Assembly (NCBI GenBank): GCA_006538405.1
Contig: BJKQ01000019.1
Location: forward strand, 124,001-188,000
From: Hansfordia pulvinata
Taxonomy: Eukaryota; Ascomycota; Sordariomycetes; Xylariales
Length of the DNA stretch: 64,000 nt
Direction of reading: 5' to 3'
The notes below the pieces were generated by a model. The model did no database searches. It saw only the letters and a program-made list of their open reading frames with translations, and was not told where the DNA came from. The position numbers were made by a program, and so were the translations under genes. Positions 52,198 through 62,357 of the stretch are shown one piece after another. Positions within the stretch are counted from its first letter, which is position 1. Every line of letters begins with the position of its first letter.

Positions 52198-53505
52198 ATG
52201 CTGCCCTCACTACCCTCACTGGCCCTGGCCTCACTACCCTCGCTGGCCTCGTGGCTTCTGGCTTCTGCCTCCCTGGCTTCTGCCCTCACCCCCATCACCG
52301 CCGCCGGCAACAAGCTCTTCGCCGGCGACGCCCAGTTCTTCATCAAAGGCGTGGCGTACCAGCTGCGCCCCCACGACCCGCTCATCGACACGGAGCAGTG
52401 CCGGCGGGATGCGGCGCTGATGAAGAAGCTCGGGGCCAACACGATCCGCGTCTACCACGTCGACCCCGCGCAGGACCACGACGGGTGCATGGCGGCGCTG
52501 GAGGAGGCGGGCATCTACACGCTGGTGGACCTGGACACGTTCGACACGTACATCCTGCCCGACTCGCCGTGGTGGAACGCGACGCAGCTGGCGCGGTACA
52601 CGGCGGTGCTGGACGCGTTCCACGGGTACGACAACCTGCTGGGGGTGTTTGTCGGCAACGAGATCATCGCCAAGGAGGACCAGTCCGGGGCGGCGCCCTT
52701 CATCAAGGCGGCGGCGCGCGACGTCAAGGCGCACCGCGACGCCCGCGGCTACCGCCCCATCCCCGTCGGCTACTCGGCCACCGACATTGCCGAGCTGCGC
52801 CCCATGCTGCAGGACTACCTGACCTGCGGCGGCAACGCCTCCGAGAACGTCGACTTCTACGGCCTCAACTCGTACCAGTGGTGCGACCCCTCGTCCTACT
52901 CGGTCAGCGGCTACGCCAACCTGCAGGCCCAGGCCAAGGACTTCCCCGTCCCCATCTTCTTCTCCGAGACGGGCTGCAACAAGCCGGGCCCGCGCCTCTT
53001 CGACGACCAGGACGCCATCTTCGGCCCGGACATGGCCGCCGACTGGAGCGGCGCCATCGTCTACGAGTGGATCCAGGAGGCCAACGACTACGGCCTCGTG
53101 TCCTACGGCCCCCCCGCCGACCCCACCGCCACCGGCCCCGACGTCGAGGGCGGCTTCACCGTCCGCGGCACCCCGACCCCCGTCACCCCGGACTTTGCCA
53201 ACCTCAGCCGCCACTGGGCCCAGGCCACCCCGACCGGCGTGCGCAAGGACGACTACGACGCGCGCGCCGTGTCCACCCGCGACTGCCCCGCCTCCACGGC
53301 CGGGGGGTGGCTCGTCGACGGCGACGTCGCCCTGCCCACGCTGGGAGCCACCTTGAGCGCGTCAGGGGGCGACCAGCCCACGGCCACGGGTGGCGGGGGG
53401 GAGGCCACGGAGAGCGCGCAGAGCTCCGCCTCGGGGACGCAGGAGGTGGCGGGGATGGCCGCGGGGCTGGTGGGGGTCATGGTGGTGTTTGCGTTGTGGA
53501 TGTAG
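52198..53505 (+). CDS. GPI-anchored beta-1,3-glucanosyltransferase, GH72 (Gel/Gas family, Gel1-like)
   Basis: 435 residues from ATG 52198. A signal peptide (LPSLASWLLASASLASA) is followed by the GH72 domain: GNKLFAGDAQFFIKGVAYQL, NTIRVYHVDPAQDHDGCM, and the acid/base Glu in VFVGNEII. FYGLNSYQWCD comes next, then the nucleophile Glu in IFFSETGC and AIVYEWIQEANDYGLVSYG. There is no cysteine-rich CBM43 (X8) module; after CPAS a Ser/Gly/Thr linker leads to a C-terminal hydrophobic tail (VAGMAAGLVGVMVVFALWM), typical of GPI attachment. Such enzymes split and re-join beta-1,3-glucan in the wall. It belongs to the short (Gel1-type) subfamily. Single exon. Confidence 0.93.
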   Translation: MLPSLPSLALASLPSLASWLLASASLASALTPITAAGNKLFAGDAQFFIKGVAYQLRPHDPLIDTEQCRRDAALMKKLGANTIRVYHVDPAQDHDGCMAALEEAGIYTLVDLDTFDTYILPDSPWWNATQLARYTAVLDAFHGYDNLLGVFVGNEIIAKEDQSGAAPFIKAAARDVKAHRDARGYRPIPVGYSATDIAELRPMLQDYLTCGGNASENVDFYGLNSYQWCDPSSYSVSGYANLQAQAKDFPVPIFFSETGCNKPGPRLFDDQDAIFGPDMAADWSGAIVYEWIQEANDYGLVSYGPPADPTATGPDVEGGFTVRGTPTPVTPDFANLSRHWAQATPTGVRKDDYDARAVSTRDCPASTAGGWLVDGDVALPTLGATLSASGGDQPTATGGGGEATESAQSSASGTQEVAGMAAGLVGVMVVFALWM

Positions 53506-53758
53506 TTCAGGAAGCTTTAATGAATAGAGCATTGACATGGAGCGTGGCTGCCGATTGTGGTGTTGTGCGGTGGTGCTATGTGATGCTGTGCTGTGCTATG
53601 CGATGCTGTGCCCGAGCTGAGCTGCGAGTTCTGAGCTAAGAGCCTCGAGCTGCCATCTCGTGCGAGTCTGTATCTACCGGCCTTCCTCTGCCTCGTCCCT
53701 GTACCTCTCCCCTCTGCCTCGTCCCTCCTCGCCCATCAACAAACCACCTACACCTACC

Positions 53759-54426
53759 ATGACCACCGCCCAGCAAGCCGCCAGCTTCCAGAGCCCCGGC
53801 GATGGCGTCCCGCCCTTCCAGCGCCAGGGCCCGCGCTGCGCCTCCCAGGACCGCCGCAACCACCAGTGGCCCATCGACCGCGCCCGCCGCCGCTGGGCCC
53901 TGCTGGCCGTGCCCCTGCTGGTCCTGTGCGCCCTCGCCGCCGCCGTAGCCCTCGCCGTCGTCCTCCCGGCCAGCCGCGGCGACCCGGGCCCCCGGAGAGC
54001 CCCCTGGAAGCCCCCGCAGACGAGGGGCGTCCCCTTGCCCACCTCGCCGCCGCCGCCGCCGCCGCTGTCCACCCTCACCGGGCTCGCGGCGCGGACAGGC
54101 CTTGGCCAGGGGTGCGGCGACCGGGCCTCGTGCGCCGGCGTCCACCGGCCGGTGCGTGCCAGCCTTCCGGAGCGTCGGCTCACCGCTGACGACGAGTGCA
54201 GGACTTCAGCTGCCCCGCCGGCATGACGTGCGCGGCCATCCCGTTCTCGCCCTCGGGCGTGCTGTGCGCCGCTGGGAGCGCCTGCGTGGCGGGGGGTTGC
54301 GTCGTGAGGGAGATTGAGGGGAGGGGGGGCATCACTGTGGGGCCCGTGAGGACGACGACGATGGTGCCCAGGGTCGCCGAGGTCGCGCAGAGCGGCGCGG
54401 CATGGCGGGTGATGGCGCTGCTGTGA
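53759..54426 (+). CDS. Type II membrane protein with a cysteine-rich outer domain
   Basis: Exons 53759-54151 and 54202-54426 encode 205 residues. The intron (GTGCGT, GCTGAC branch, TGCAG) joins GDRASCAGVHRP to DFSCPAGMTCAAI in frame. A basic N-terminal tail of about 45 residues precedes one helix (WALLAVPLLVLCALAAAVALAV), then a Pro-rich linker (TSPPPPPPL). The outer part has about eight cysteines in CGDRASC, CPAGMTC, CAAGSACVAGGC, a knot-like spacing. A short Arg-rich cytosolic end plus the cysteine module suggests a surface or secretory-pathway protein; no function is known. Unspliced translation would stop after the exon 1 extension. Confidence 0.7.
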
Positions 54427-56564
54427 GCGTCGTGTGCTGCTGTGAGCGTCGTGTGCTGCTGTGAGCGTCATGCGCTGCTGTGAGCGTCGCGCGTGCTCTG
54501 GTCCTTCTAGAATAGGCAGTGCGTCGAGGCGAGGCGATAGGGGATTTGGGATGGGAGGCCGTTCCTAGTGAACCTCAACCCTGGCAGGCTCAGCAAGACG
54601 TTCCGTACCCTGGTAGTCGATTTCAAGCATCGTCCATCTGCAGTCGCGGTTCAGGGGTGTTGTGAGTGAGCTGGGCGGGACAGCCTGCGAGGCTCTTCGG
54701 TCCGGTTCTTTGACGGCTTGCCTCTCGGGCTTCGTGCTGCTCGTCAAGTCCCGAGGACAGGGGCACGATGGCATGACCGTGTCGTCGCTGAGAGCAACGC
54801 TTCAAGCTCGCCGACTGACCCCCTGAGGCTCGCGCCGGTCTCGCGCTATCATGGCGCTTCGCGGTCTGCCTGTGAGCTCGGCAGACTTCGTGACGTCGGT
54901 CCCCGCCCGAGGAGCACAGCTTGCAACCCGCAGACCCGGGCTGTCGGCTCGGTGGCCGAGCTGTCGAGTGGGACCCATCTTCTCTGCCTCGGGGCGGTCC
55001 CGCGTCCCCAGTGATCGCCGCTCTCAGAGGCGCCCGACATGACCGAGGCCGAGCTAGATGGCGTGGCAGCGAAGGGCACCCGGGCAGCGCGTCAGTGAGC
55101 TGTTGAGCTCGAGACTGCCGAGGCGAGTCTTGAAGCCCTGGTGAGGAAGAGCTCCGTCGACGTCTGCCTCGCGGTCTCGTGCCTCAGCCACCGGAGCCCA
55201 CTGCGCCACTCGTGGCTTAAGTGTGGCTCGCTCAGGCTCGCTGGAAGCTCGTGGCTTGCCTGTGGCTCGCTCAGGCTCGCTGGGAACTCCACTCTCGACT
55301 ATGGCTCGCTCAGGCTCGCGGTCTCGCTGGGAACTCGTGGCTCAACTGTGGCTCGCTCAGGCTCGTGGCTTGACTGTGGCTCGCTCAGGCTCGCCGGGAA
55401 CTCCACTCTTAACCATGGCTCACTTATGCTTGCTAGTGGCAGACCGGCCGCTTGGCAGATCCGGCCTTAGTGCATGATGTGCTGAAGGAAGAGACAGGCA
55501 CATAAGGAGGATCCAGGGGGCCTGAGGCTGGACGCTTGAGAGCGCGCACACGCTCAAAGGGGCAGTTAGGTGGTGCCTTATGGATTCACTCGCTGACAGA
55601 TCACGGACAAGCGGCACTGATAAGGGGGTTCTGGTGCTCTGGTCGTTCTATAGGGCCAGTCATCTGTGGCCGTGGTCCAGCTGCTCATCTGGCCGGAATC
55701 CAGTCATCTGGCTGTGAAATCAGTCATGTCTGGCCGTACTGCTAAGGCTGTCTGGCTGCTACGACTGCTGCGGCTGTCTGGCTGGCTGCTACGGCTGCTG
55801 TTAAGGGCTATCTCCTACCAAGCACGAGTATCCTGCCTAGCAGGACTAGCACAGCTGCGACTATGCTGTCCATGGCGACTAGCGCCGGCGTGGGCCCGAA
55901 ATACCACAGGATGCAGCCCAGGTGAAATTGCCCTTTTCAACGCGATCGTACGTCCCACGGATCGGGCTGTTTATAGCGGCTCCTGGAGGGAAACGGCGGG
56001 AGAACGCGGTAGAACGGCACGTTCCTGGCGCAGAATGTCGACGTTACGACCGATTTCGATAGACCCGGCTCAATTCGACTGCCTTGACACCAAGCGGCCG
56101 CACGCGGCCGTTAGTCATTCGAGGGGCGCTGACAACGTCGCCGCTCCAGACCGGAAGCCAGTGTCCCGCCCTTCTGCCCTCATGCCCCTGACCCGACGCG
56201 CCGCTCAGGGGTAGTTGACCAGAAAACAGCAGATGAGCCCATGAGCAATGACCGACACAACAGAGCAACGCCAGGAGCCACAGCAACGAGTTGGGCAACT
56301 GCCATGGCGTGAATGGGTATAGTCGCAGAGAGATTTCCCGTTTGGGCGGCAAGGGATCGCCATCCACGATCCCAGTGGCAAGGTCCACCAGGGCACCCAC
56401 AGCTAAGAATACTCCGGCTCGAGGAGATGGCAGTGATGGCAGTGGTTCAAGCCTGAGCTCTTGCGTTCGAGCTCGGCCTTAAAGACTGAACACTTTCGTG
56501 CTCGACCTGGCGATCAACTCGTTCAACGTGTCACAACCGATCAAGCCGACAAGCACTTCACAAC
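54427..56564. other. Repeat-rich intergenic region
   Basis: A GCTGTGAGCGTCGTGT-type array lies at 54415-54495 (four copies), the inverted minisatellite at 55205-55430, and GGCTGTCTGGCTGCTACGGC repeats at 55745-55805. No gene is supported. Confidence 0.6.
55205..55430 (-). repeat. Minisatellite, same 38-bp family as 8.75-9.15 kb, opposite orientation
   Basis: Units of CTGTGGCTCGCTCAGGCTCG flanked by AACTCGTGGCTCAA. One unit is the exact reverse complement of the consensus at 8.8-9.1 kb over about 38 bp. About five to six copies, some shortened. Confidence 0.95.
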
Positions 56565-58928
56565 ATGAAGACCTGGATACTGCTCGCGCTGGGCTCGCTC
56601 GCGGCGGGCCAGGACGCGTCCAACGCCTCCCAATGCAAGTCCCCAGCCTTTAGTCCCCAGCCTCTACCTTTCACTCCTACTAACAAGCCCAGCCCTCCTC
56701 CCGATGGCGTTCAACCCCCTCCCCCTAGGGTCTGTCAAGCCGCTGGGTGGCTGCTGGGGGAGATGCAGACGATGGCCAGCGGGCTGCCGGGGCACATGTA
56801 CGGGGAGGGCAACGACTTCTACAGCTACGTGACGCTTTCGCCGTGGCTGAACCCGAACGGCAGCAACACGGCCGAGTACGCGTCGCTGAACGAGGCGCTG
56901 CCGTACTGGTTCAACGGGCTGGTGCCGCTGGCGTACGGGCTGGACGACGCGCGGCTCAAGGGGCAGGTGCGTGCGGTGGCGGACAGCGTGCTGGGGAACC
57001 AGACGGCGGACGGGTGGATCGGCCCGGAGGCGGGGGACAAGCGCAACTTCTGGGCGCGGACGCCCTTCTTCCTGGGGCTGACGGGGCTGGCGGAGGCGGA
57101 GGCGGAGGTGGCGGACAAGGTGGTGGACGGGCTGCGGCGGTTCTTCGGGCTGGCGCGGACGATGCTGCAGAACGGGGGCCAGGGGTTCACGGCGTGCGCC
57201 GAGGGCATCGACTGCAGCTGGGGCCAGGTGCGGGTGCACGATCTGATCTTGACGATCCAGTGGCTGCTGGAGAAGCACCCGACGGACGACGACAGCGGGC
57301 TGTGGGACACGATGGGCATGTTCTACCAGCAGACCAACTACAAGTGGGACCAGTGGTACACCGAGGGGACGTTCCAGCAGTCGGTGCACATGGACGCCAA
57401 GGACCCCAACTTTCCGTTCAACCACGGCGTCAACGTGGGGCAGGGTGAGTGGTCTCCATCTTCTTCGAGTCGGTCGTCTTCGAGTCCAGTCGTCTTCGAG
57501 TCGTCCAGTCGTCTCATCGCTAACGTCAACAGGCCTCAAGGCGTCGGCGGTGATCCGGCGCTTCACCAAGGATGACGGTCTCCTGCAAAAGACCAGCGAC
57601 GGGTTCAACTGGACGATGCAGTACCACGGATCATCAACGGGCAGCATCCTGGCGGACGAGATCCAGCGGGACAACAAGCCGTACCTGGGGTCGGAGCTGT
57701 GCACGGCGGTGGAGACGGGGTTCTCGCTGGCGTACCTGACGATGGCGCTGGGCGGCGCCGAGTACGCGGACGGGGCGGAGCGGGTGTACTACAACGCGAT
57801 GCCGGTGATGCTGTCGCCGGACATGTGGGTGCACCAGTACATGTCGCCGCCCAACATGCCGTTCGCGGCGGAGCTGGACAAGAGCGTCTTCACCACGTCC
57901 AACAACGTGGCCACCATGTACGAGCTCGAGCCCGTGCTGCCCTGCTGCACCGTCAACCACCCGCAGGGCTACCCGAAGCTGCTGTCCAACAGCTGGGCGA
58001 CGCGCGGCGCCGACGGGCTGGCCCACCTGCTGCTGGGCCCCTCGCGCGTGCGCACCGCCGTCGCGGGCCGCAGCGTCACCGTCGAGTGCGACACGGCGTA
58101 CCCGTTCGGCGACCTGCTGCACTACACGGTGGTGGCGATGGGCGACCTGACGCTGCTGCTGCGGGCGCCCGGGTGGCGGGACACGGACAAAACGAAGGTG
58201 GAGGTGGACGGGGCGGAGGTGGCGGCGCCGCTGGACGCGGACACGGGGATGCTGGCGGTGCGCCTCGCGGCCGGCAAGCACTCGGTGGCGTACACGGTGG
58301 GGATGGGGCCGCGGACGGAGGCGCGGCCCGCCAGCAACGCGACGTCGGTGTACGTGGGCAGCGTGCTGTTCTCGCTGGACGTCGGGTACGACGTGTCCAA
58401 CAACTCGGCGCACATGGACAGCAACCCGGACGGGGCGCCCCTGACGGGCCTGCCGTTCCCGCAGCTGCGCGACGAGACGATCCGCAACGTGACGGCGTGG
58501 AACGTGGCCATCGACCCGGCCACGATGCGGTACCGCGGCGCGGGCGACGTCACCGACGTCACGGGGCCCTTCGACCCGACCGCCCCGCCCGTCTTCATCG
58601 AGGTCGTCGGCTGCCCGGTCGAGTGGGACATGTACGAGGGCGTCGTCCCGGACGTCGTCCCGGCCCCGTCCGCGTGCCAGGGCGACCAGGGCACGTACCG
58701 CCTGATTCCGGTGAGTCCGAGGGCGAAGACGAAGCTTGTGATTTCCAAGAAGAACCGAGAGACAGAGGCTAACGGGAGCAGCACGGGGCCGCCAAGATCC
58801 ACATGGCCGAGCTGCCGACGATGGCGCTGGGCAACAGCACGAGCCCGCCGCCGAAGCGCGAGGTGCGGGTGAAGCGGCAGCACGGCAGCCCACGATCACA
58901 CGATCACGGCCACGACCACGTTCATTAG
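56565..58928 (+). CDS. Secreted GH127-like (DUF1680) glycosidase
   Basis: Exons 56565-56638, 56693-57444, 57533-58710 and 58782-58928 (TAG). The last two introns are canonical; the first has a weak donor (AAGTCC) but a CTAAC branch and CAG. A signal peptide ([13 protein letters not shown]) starts the protein. The GH127 core shows [46 protein letters not shown] and [16 protein letters not shown]. The Glu and Cys of ELC and the CC pair match the zinc/cysteine nucleophile site known for beta-L-arabinofuranosidases. Just before the core, [14 protein letters not shown] is encoded in one frame and WLLGEMQ in another, meeting at the G run 56745-56747: probably one missing base. A His-rich tail (HDHGHDHVH) ends it. 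Arabinose-containing wall polymers are the likely substrate class. Confidence 0.85.
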
Positions 58929-58965
58929 TCATCGTTGTCCGGGGGGCATCCGGGGGGATGGCCAA

Positions 58966-59165
58966 AAGGGGTTATGCCCGTCAGATAGACATGCGCATGG
59001 GCAGACAATGATGCGTATAGGGGTTATGCCGTCAGTCAGACATTGATGCGCATAGGGGGTTATGCCTGTCAGACATGCGCATAGGGGGTTATGCCCGTCA
59101 GACATGCGCATAGGGGGTTATGCCCGCTCAGACATGCGCATAGGGGGTTGTTCGTCAGCCAGACA
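58966..59165 (+). repeat. Tandem array, unit of about 32 bp, six copies
   Basis: TGCGCATAGGGGGTTATGCC followed by CGTCAGACA, nearly identical in the last four copies. It starts 40 bp after the glycosidase stop. Confidence 0.95.
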
Positions 59166-61800
59166 TCCAGACGCCTGGAGACACCTCAGGGGCACGCCTC
59201 GGGCCATCATCAGGCATCAGGCCACCATCAGGGCCGCAGAGGCTACGCAACTTCACCGCATTCGTCCTACATATTAGACATCCGTTAGTAGACCAATATA
59301 ATCACTAGACCACACCACGAGGACGGCTCGGGCCGGCTGGGTAAAAGTCGGCCACCCCAGAGCCGAAGCTTCACGTCAGAGCCCGAGTGCTAGCCAGTGC
59401 CAGCCCCGGACTGCCGATGACCTCTGCCCTTGCCGACTGAAGCCGTCGGGCGAGACCGGGATGCCACGGCCGACTGCAACGCCGCAATCTCGCCGGCCGG
59501 ATTACTGATCTGATCCCGGGCCGATGATCATGGCCGTCCTGGGCCGCTACGAGTATCTAGGGCCGTGGCCTGGGACCGCGCCAGGGCCGTAGCCTAGGAC
59601 CGCGCCAGGACCCCATCCCGGTACTGTGTCAAGGTCGTGATCCTGAGGCGGGCAGACGTGAGCACTCTCGACACAGCAAACGCGGCGCCGGCAGCAGATC
59701 AGCCCCGATTACGCCGAGGCGCCGCGTGTCTCGACGCCACTGGCTGCCCTTCACCCCCGGTCGCGTGGGATGGCCCGTCTCTCCCGGGGTCGCTCGTTCG
59801 GGAAGCTGTCACCCTCGACGACAAAGGCCGCCGACCCCGCGCTTACTCGCGCCGTCCGTCGGCATGGTTCGCTGCCATCGACATGGTTCGCTGGCGTCGG
59901 CATGGTTCGCTGCCGTTGACAGGGTTCGCTGGCGTCGGCAGGGTTCGCTGGCGTCGGCAGGGCTCGCTGGCCAGTCCGGGCGGGCAGGGCTGGATCGATT
60001 GGCCGGGTTGCGTGACACGTCATGGTATCGGCGGCGGGCGTCGTCTATCGCGATCTGGTGACAGGTCAGTTTGGAGGGCTGGAGTTGAGGGCAGACCACG
60101 CCAACGCCAGCTTCAGGGGGGATGGCGGCTTAACGAGTGCTGAACAGCTTCAGGGGTGACTGGCATGACGGCTGAACAGCTTCAGGGGCGGCTGGGCTAC
60201 TGGAAGCGTGATGGCTTCAGGGTGGCTGGACTGCTGGAAGCGTGATGGCTTCAGGGCGGCTGGACTGCTGGAAGCGTGATGGCTTCAGGGCGGCTGGACT
60301 GCTGGAAGCGTGATGGATTCACAGGCGGGCGAAGGACAGCGTCAAACGCCGGACTGGTCAACACCGCAAACCACATGCCAGAGAACCGTCGACCATCCCA
60401 CGGCAGGACAGGGCTGACTCTGCAACCCCCATGGATTCGAACCGGCAGACGCAACCCGAGAGTCAACCCCGGCCACGACCGGAGCATGGGCCGAAGCCGA
60501 TCGAGCAATCACCGCTCGCCCCGGTATTCCCACGGCCCACTGCGTCGCAGTAAATCGCTCAGGCGGATGCGGACGAACGACAACAAGACCGCCACGGCAT
60601 CGGGGCCACGGCGGGATGCTTCTGTAGTAGCCAGGACCGCATTGTCTGTCTCTACGTGATGGGAGGTTGTCGAGCTCCAGATGCGACGGCGACTCGACGG
60701 CGACTCGACGGCGACTCGACGGCGACTCGACGGCGTGGCGCTGGCCATCAAGGTAGGCCCGTAGTGAGGACCTTGAGGGCCAACGGCCTGTATATAGACA
60801 GAGAGCCCTCGAGGCCGCGCGTGGACGTCCACAGGCCTCGACCTCTTCCTCGAGATGCCCGTATCCACGACAGAGAACCCGATCCTGCAGACAGCCCGAT
60901 CCTCAAGACCAAGACCACGACCACGACCACGACCACGCCCACGCCCACGACCACGCCCCTGCTTCGACCGACCCTCACGCCCCGCCCAACCATCACCAGA
61001 AAACCCCACGGCCGACATCCCGATCCCTCCCCCGCTGCGGTATTTACGCCGCTCGATTACGTCCGCGATATCCCACGGCCCATCCCCGTCGGTATCGCAA
61101 AGGGGAGGTGAGGAGGGGTCACGGGGCGCGGACGGGACGAGACGAGACGAGACGAGACGAGACGAGACGAGGCTCTCCCCCACGGCCGGGGCGGAGCTCA
61201 AGGTTTCGCGCTACGTGCTGCGAGCCGATCCGCCGGCTGTCCGCCGCAGTCCGCAGCCGGCCAATGCAGCGAGAATTGTGCCTTATTGTCCGTCCGTCTG
61301 CTTGTCCGTCCGTCACCCTGCTTGTTGCCTCCCTGCTGCCTCCTGCCTCCTGCCTCCCGTCTCGGCTTCATCAAACCCCCGCTCGTCCTGCAGCTGGCAC
61401 GTGAGAGTCATCGACACCCTCAGCGCGGCGCTGGCCACTCACGTCGCGCGGCGGCCGTCGGTGGTGGGGTGGAGGCGGCCAGCTCAGTGGCTGCCTTCCC
61501 CTCTCCGGCCGTCCCCGCACGCCTCGCCAGGATCGGGTGGTGATGGAGCGGCGCATGATCGGGGGGCGTACTCGTAGACTCGCCTCGAAGACGTAGATTT
61601 CCAGGACGTAGACTCCCGAGACGTAGACGTAGGGATAGACGTAGGTGTAGGTGTGATGGGCCCTCGACTCAACTACTTAAAGCCCCCTTTCTCCGTACTT
61701 CCACAACCTCCAGCTCACCATCATCATCATCAACTCCAGCAACTCCAACACAACAACAACACTCCAACCACATCACCGACTTTCCAGTCCATCATTCACA
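59166..61800. other. Intergenic region full of short tandem repeats
   Basis: Arrays seen: GCGTCGGCAGGGTTCGCTG (59880-59975), CTGGAAGCGTGATGGCTTCA (60180-60320, four copies), CGGCGACTCGA (60685-60735), ACCACGACC (60905-60960) and ACGAG pentamers (61135-61170). Leader-like CT-rich sequence and CCATCATCATC precede the metallothionein start. No gene is supported; the Arg/Gly and Asp/Glu/Thr repeat frames are artefacts. Confidence 0.6.
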
Positions 61801-61946
61801 ATGGGTCCCGCTAAGTGTGGCTGCAACACCTGCGCTTGCGCTGACGCCTGCACCGCCTGCGACTGCTGCGTGAGTGGTCCCCCGGCACTATGACTATGAC
61901 CTCCCCGGCACTATGACCACGACTAACCCCATACCAGAAGAACTAA
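61801..61946 (+). CDS. Metallothionein-like peptide, 25 residues
   Basis: ATG 61801 after a CACA leader. Exon 1 (61801-61869) encodes MGPAKCGCNTCACADACTAC, then DCC. A GTGAGT donor, a CTAAC branch and ACCAG acceptor join exon 2 (61938-61946), which adds KN and TAA. Eight cysteines lie in C-x-C and C-x-x-C clusters: positions 6, 8, 11, 13, 17, 20, 22 and 23. Size, start and clusters fit fungal copper metallothioneins of 22-26 residues, which are cytosolic or wall-associated metal buffers. Such genes are usually highly expressed and metal-induced; no metal-response element was identified here. The intron one codon before the end is unusual but typical for these very short genes. Confidence 0.85.
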
Positions 61947-62357
61947 GCAAGCCGCCTTGGCCGCTCCACCGTCTTGACCGGCCCGCGGGCCGCGACAAGC
62001 AGAGGGAGAACCGCGGGGGGCGTCACGCCGTCAGACCGGGGCCTCCGCCGCCACCGCCGGGCGGTCCAATCCTCACGCGACGACGCTGATTCGAAAGGGA
62101 TGAGAGTGTTGGGGACCGACGGCTCTACTCGCGAGAACAATCCAATACATCCGTTCCAGAACCATCTGTGCTGTAGCTGTGCTGTAGCTGTGCTGTAGCT
62201 GTGCTGTAGCTGTGCTGTAGTCGTGATGTGCTGTAGTCTATGATGTATGCTGAATGATGCCGCGTCTATACTGCCAGTTCACTGCCGTGTCTATACTGCC
62301 AGTTCACTGCCGTGTATGCCAGTTCAACTCTGCTTGTCCTGCCTGTCCTATGCCTGC
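61947..62357. other. Intergenic with microsatellites
   Basis: CTGTGCTGTAG copies (62168-62222) and a unit of about 27 bp, CTATACTGCCAGTTCACTGC (62265-62315). This is the 3' side of two convergent genes. Confidence 0.7.

Noticed and set aside
52234..53214. A 326-codon minus-strand frame with Val/Gly/Ala runs
   Set aside because: Antisense of the GH72 gene, whose catalytic motifs are clear on the plus strand.
60509..61201. A 230-codon minus-strand frame with RGRGRG repeats
   Set aside because: It reads through several simple repeats (ACGAG, ACCACG, ACTCGACGGCG) and has no non-repetitive domain.
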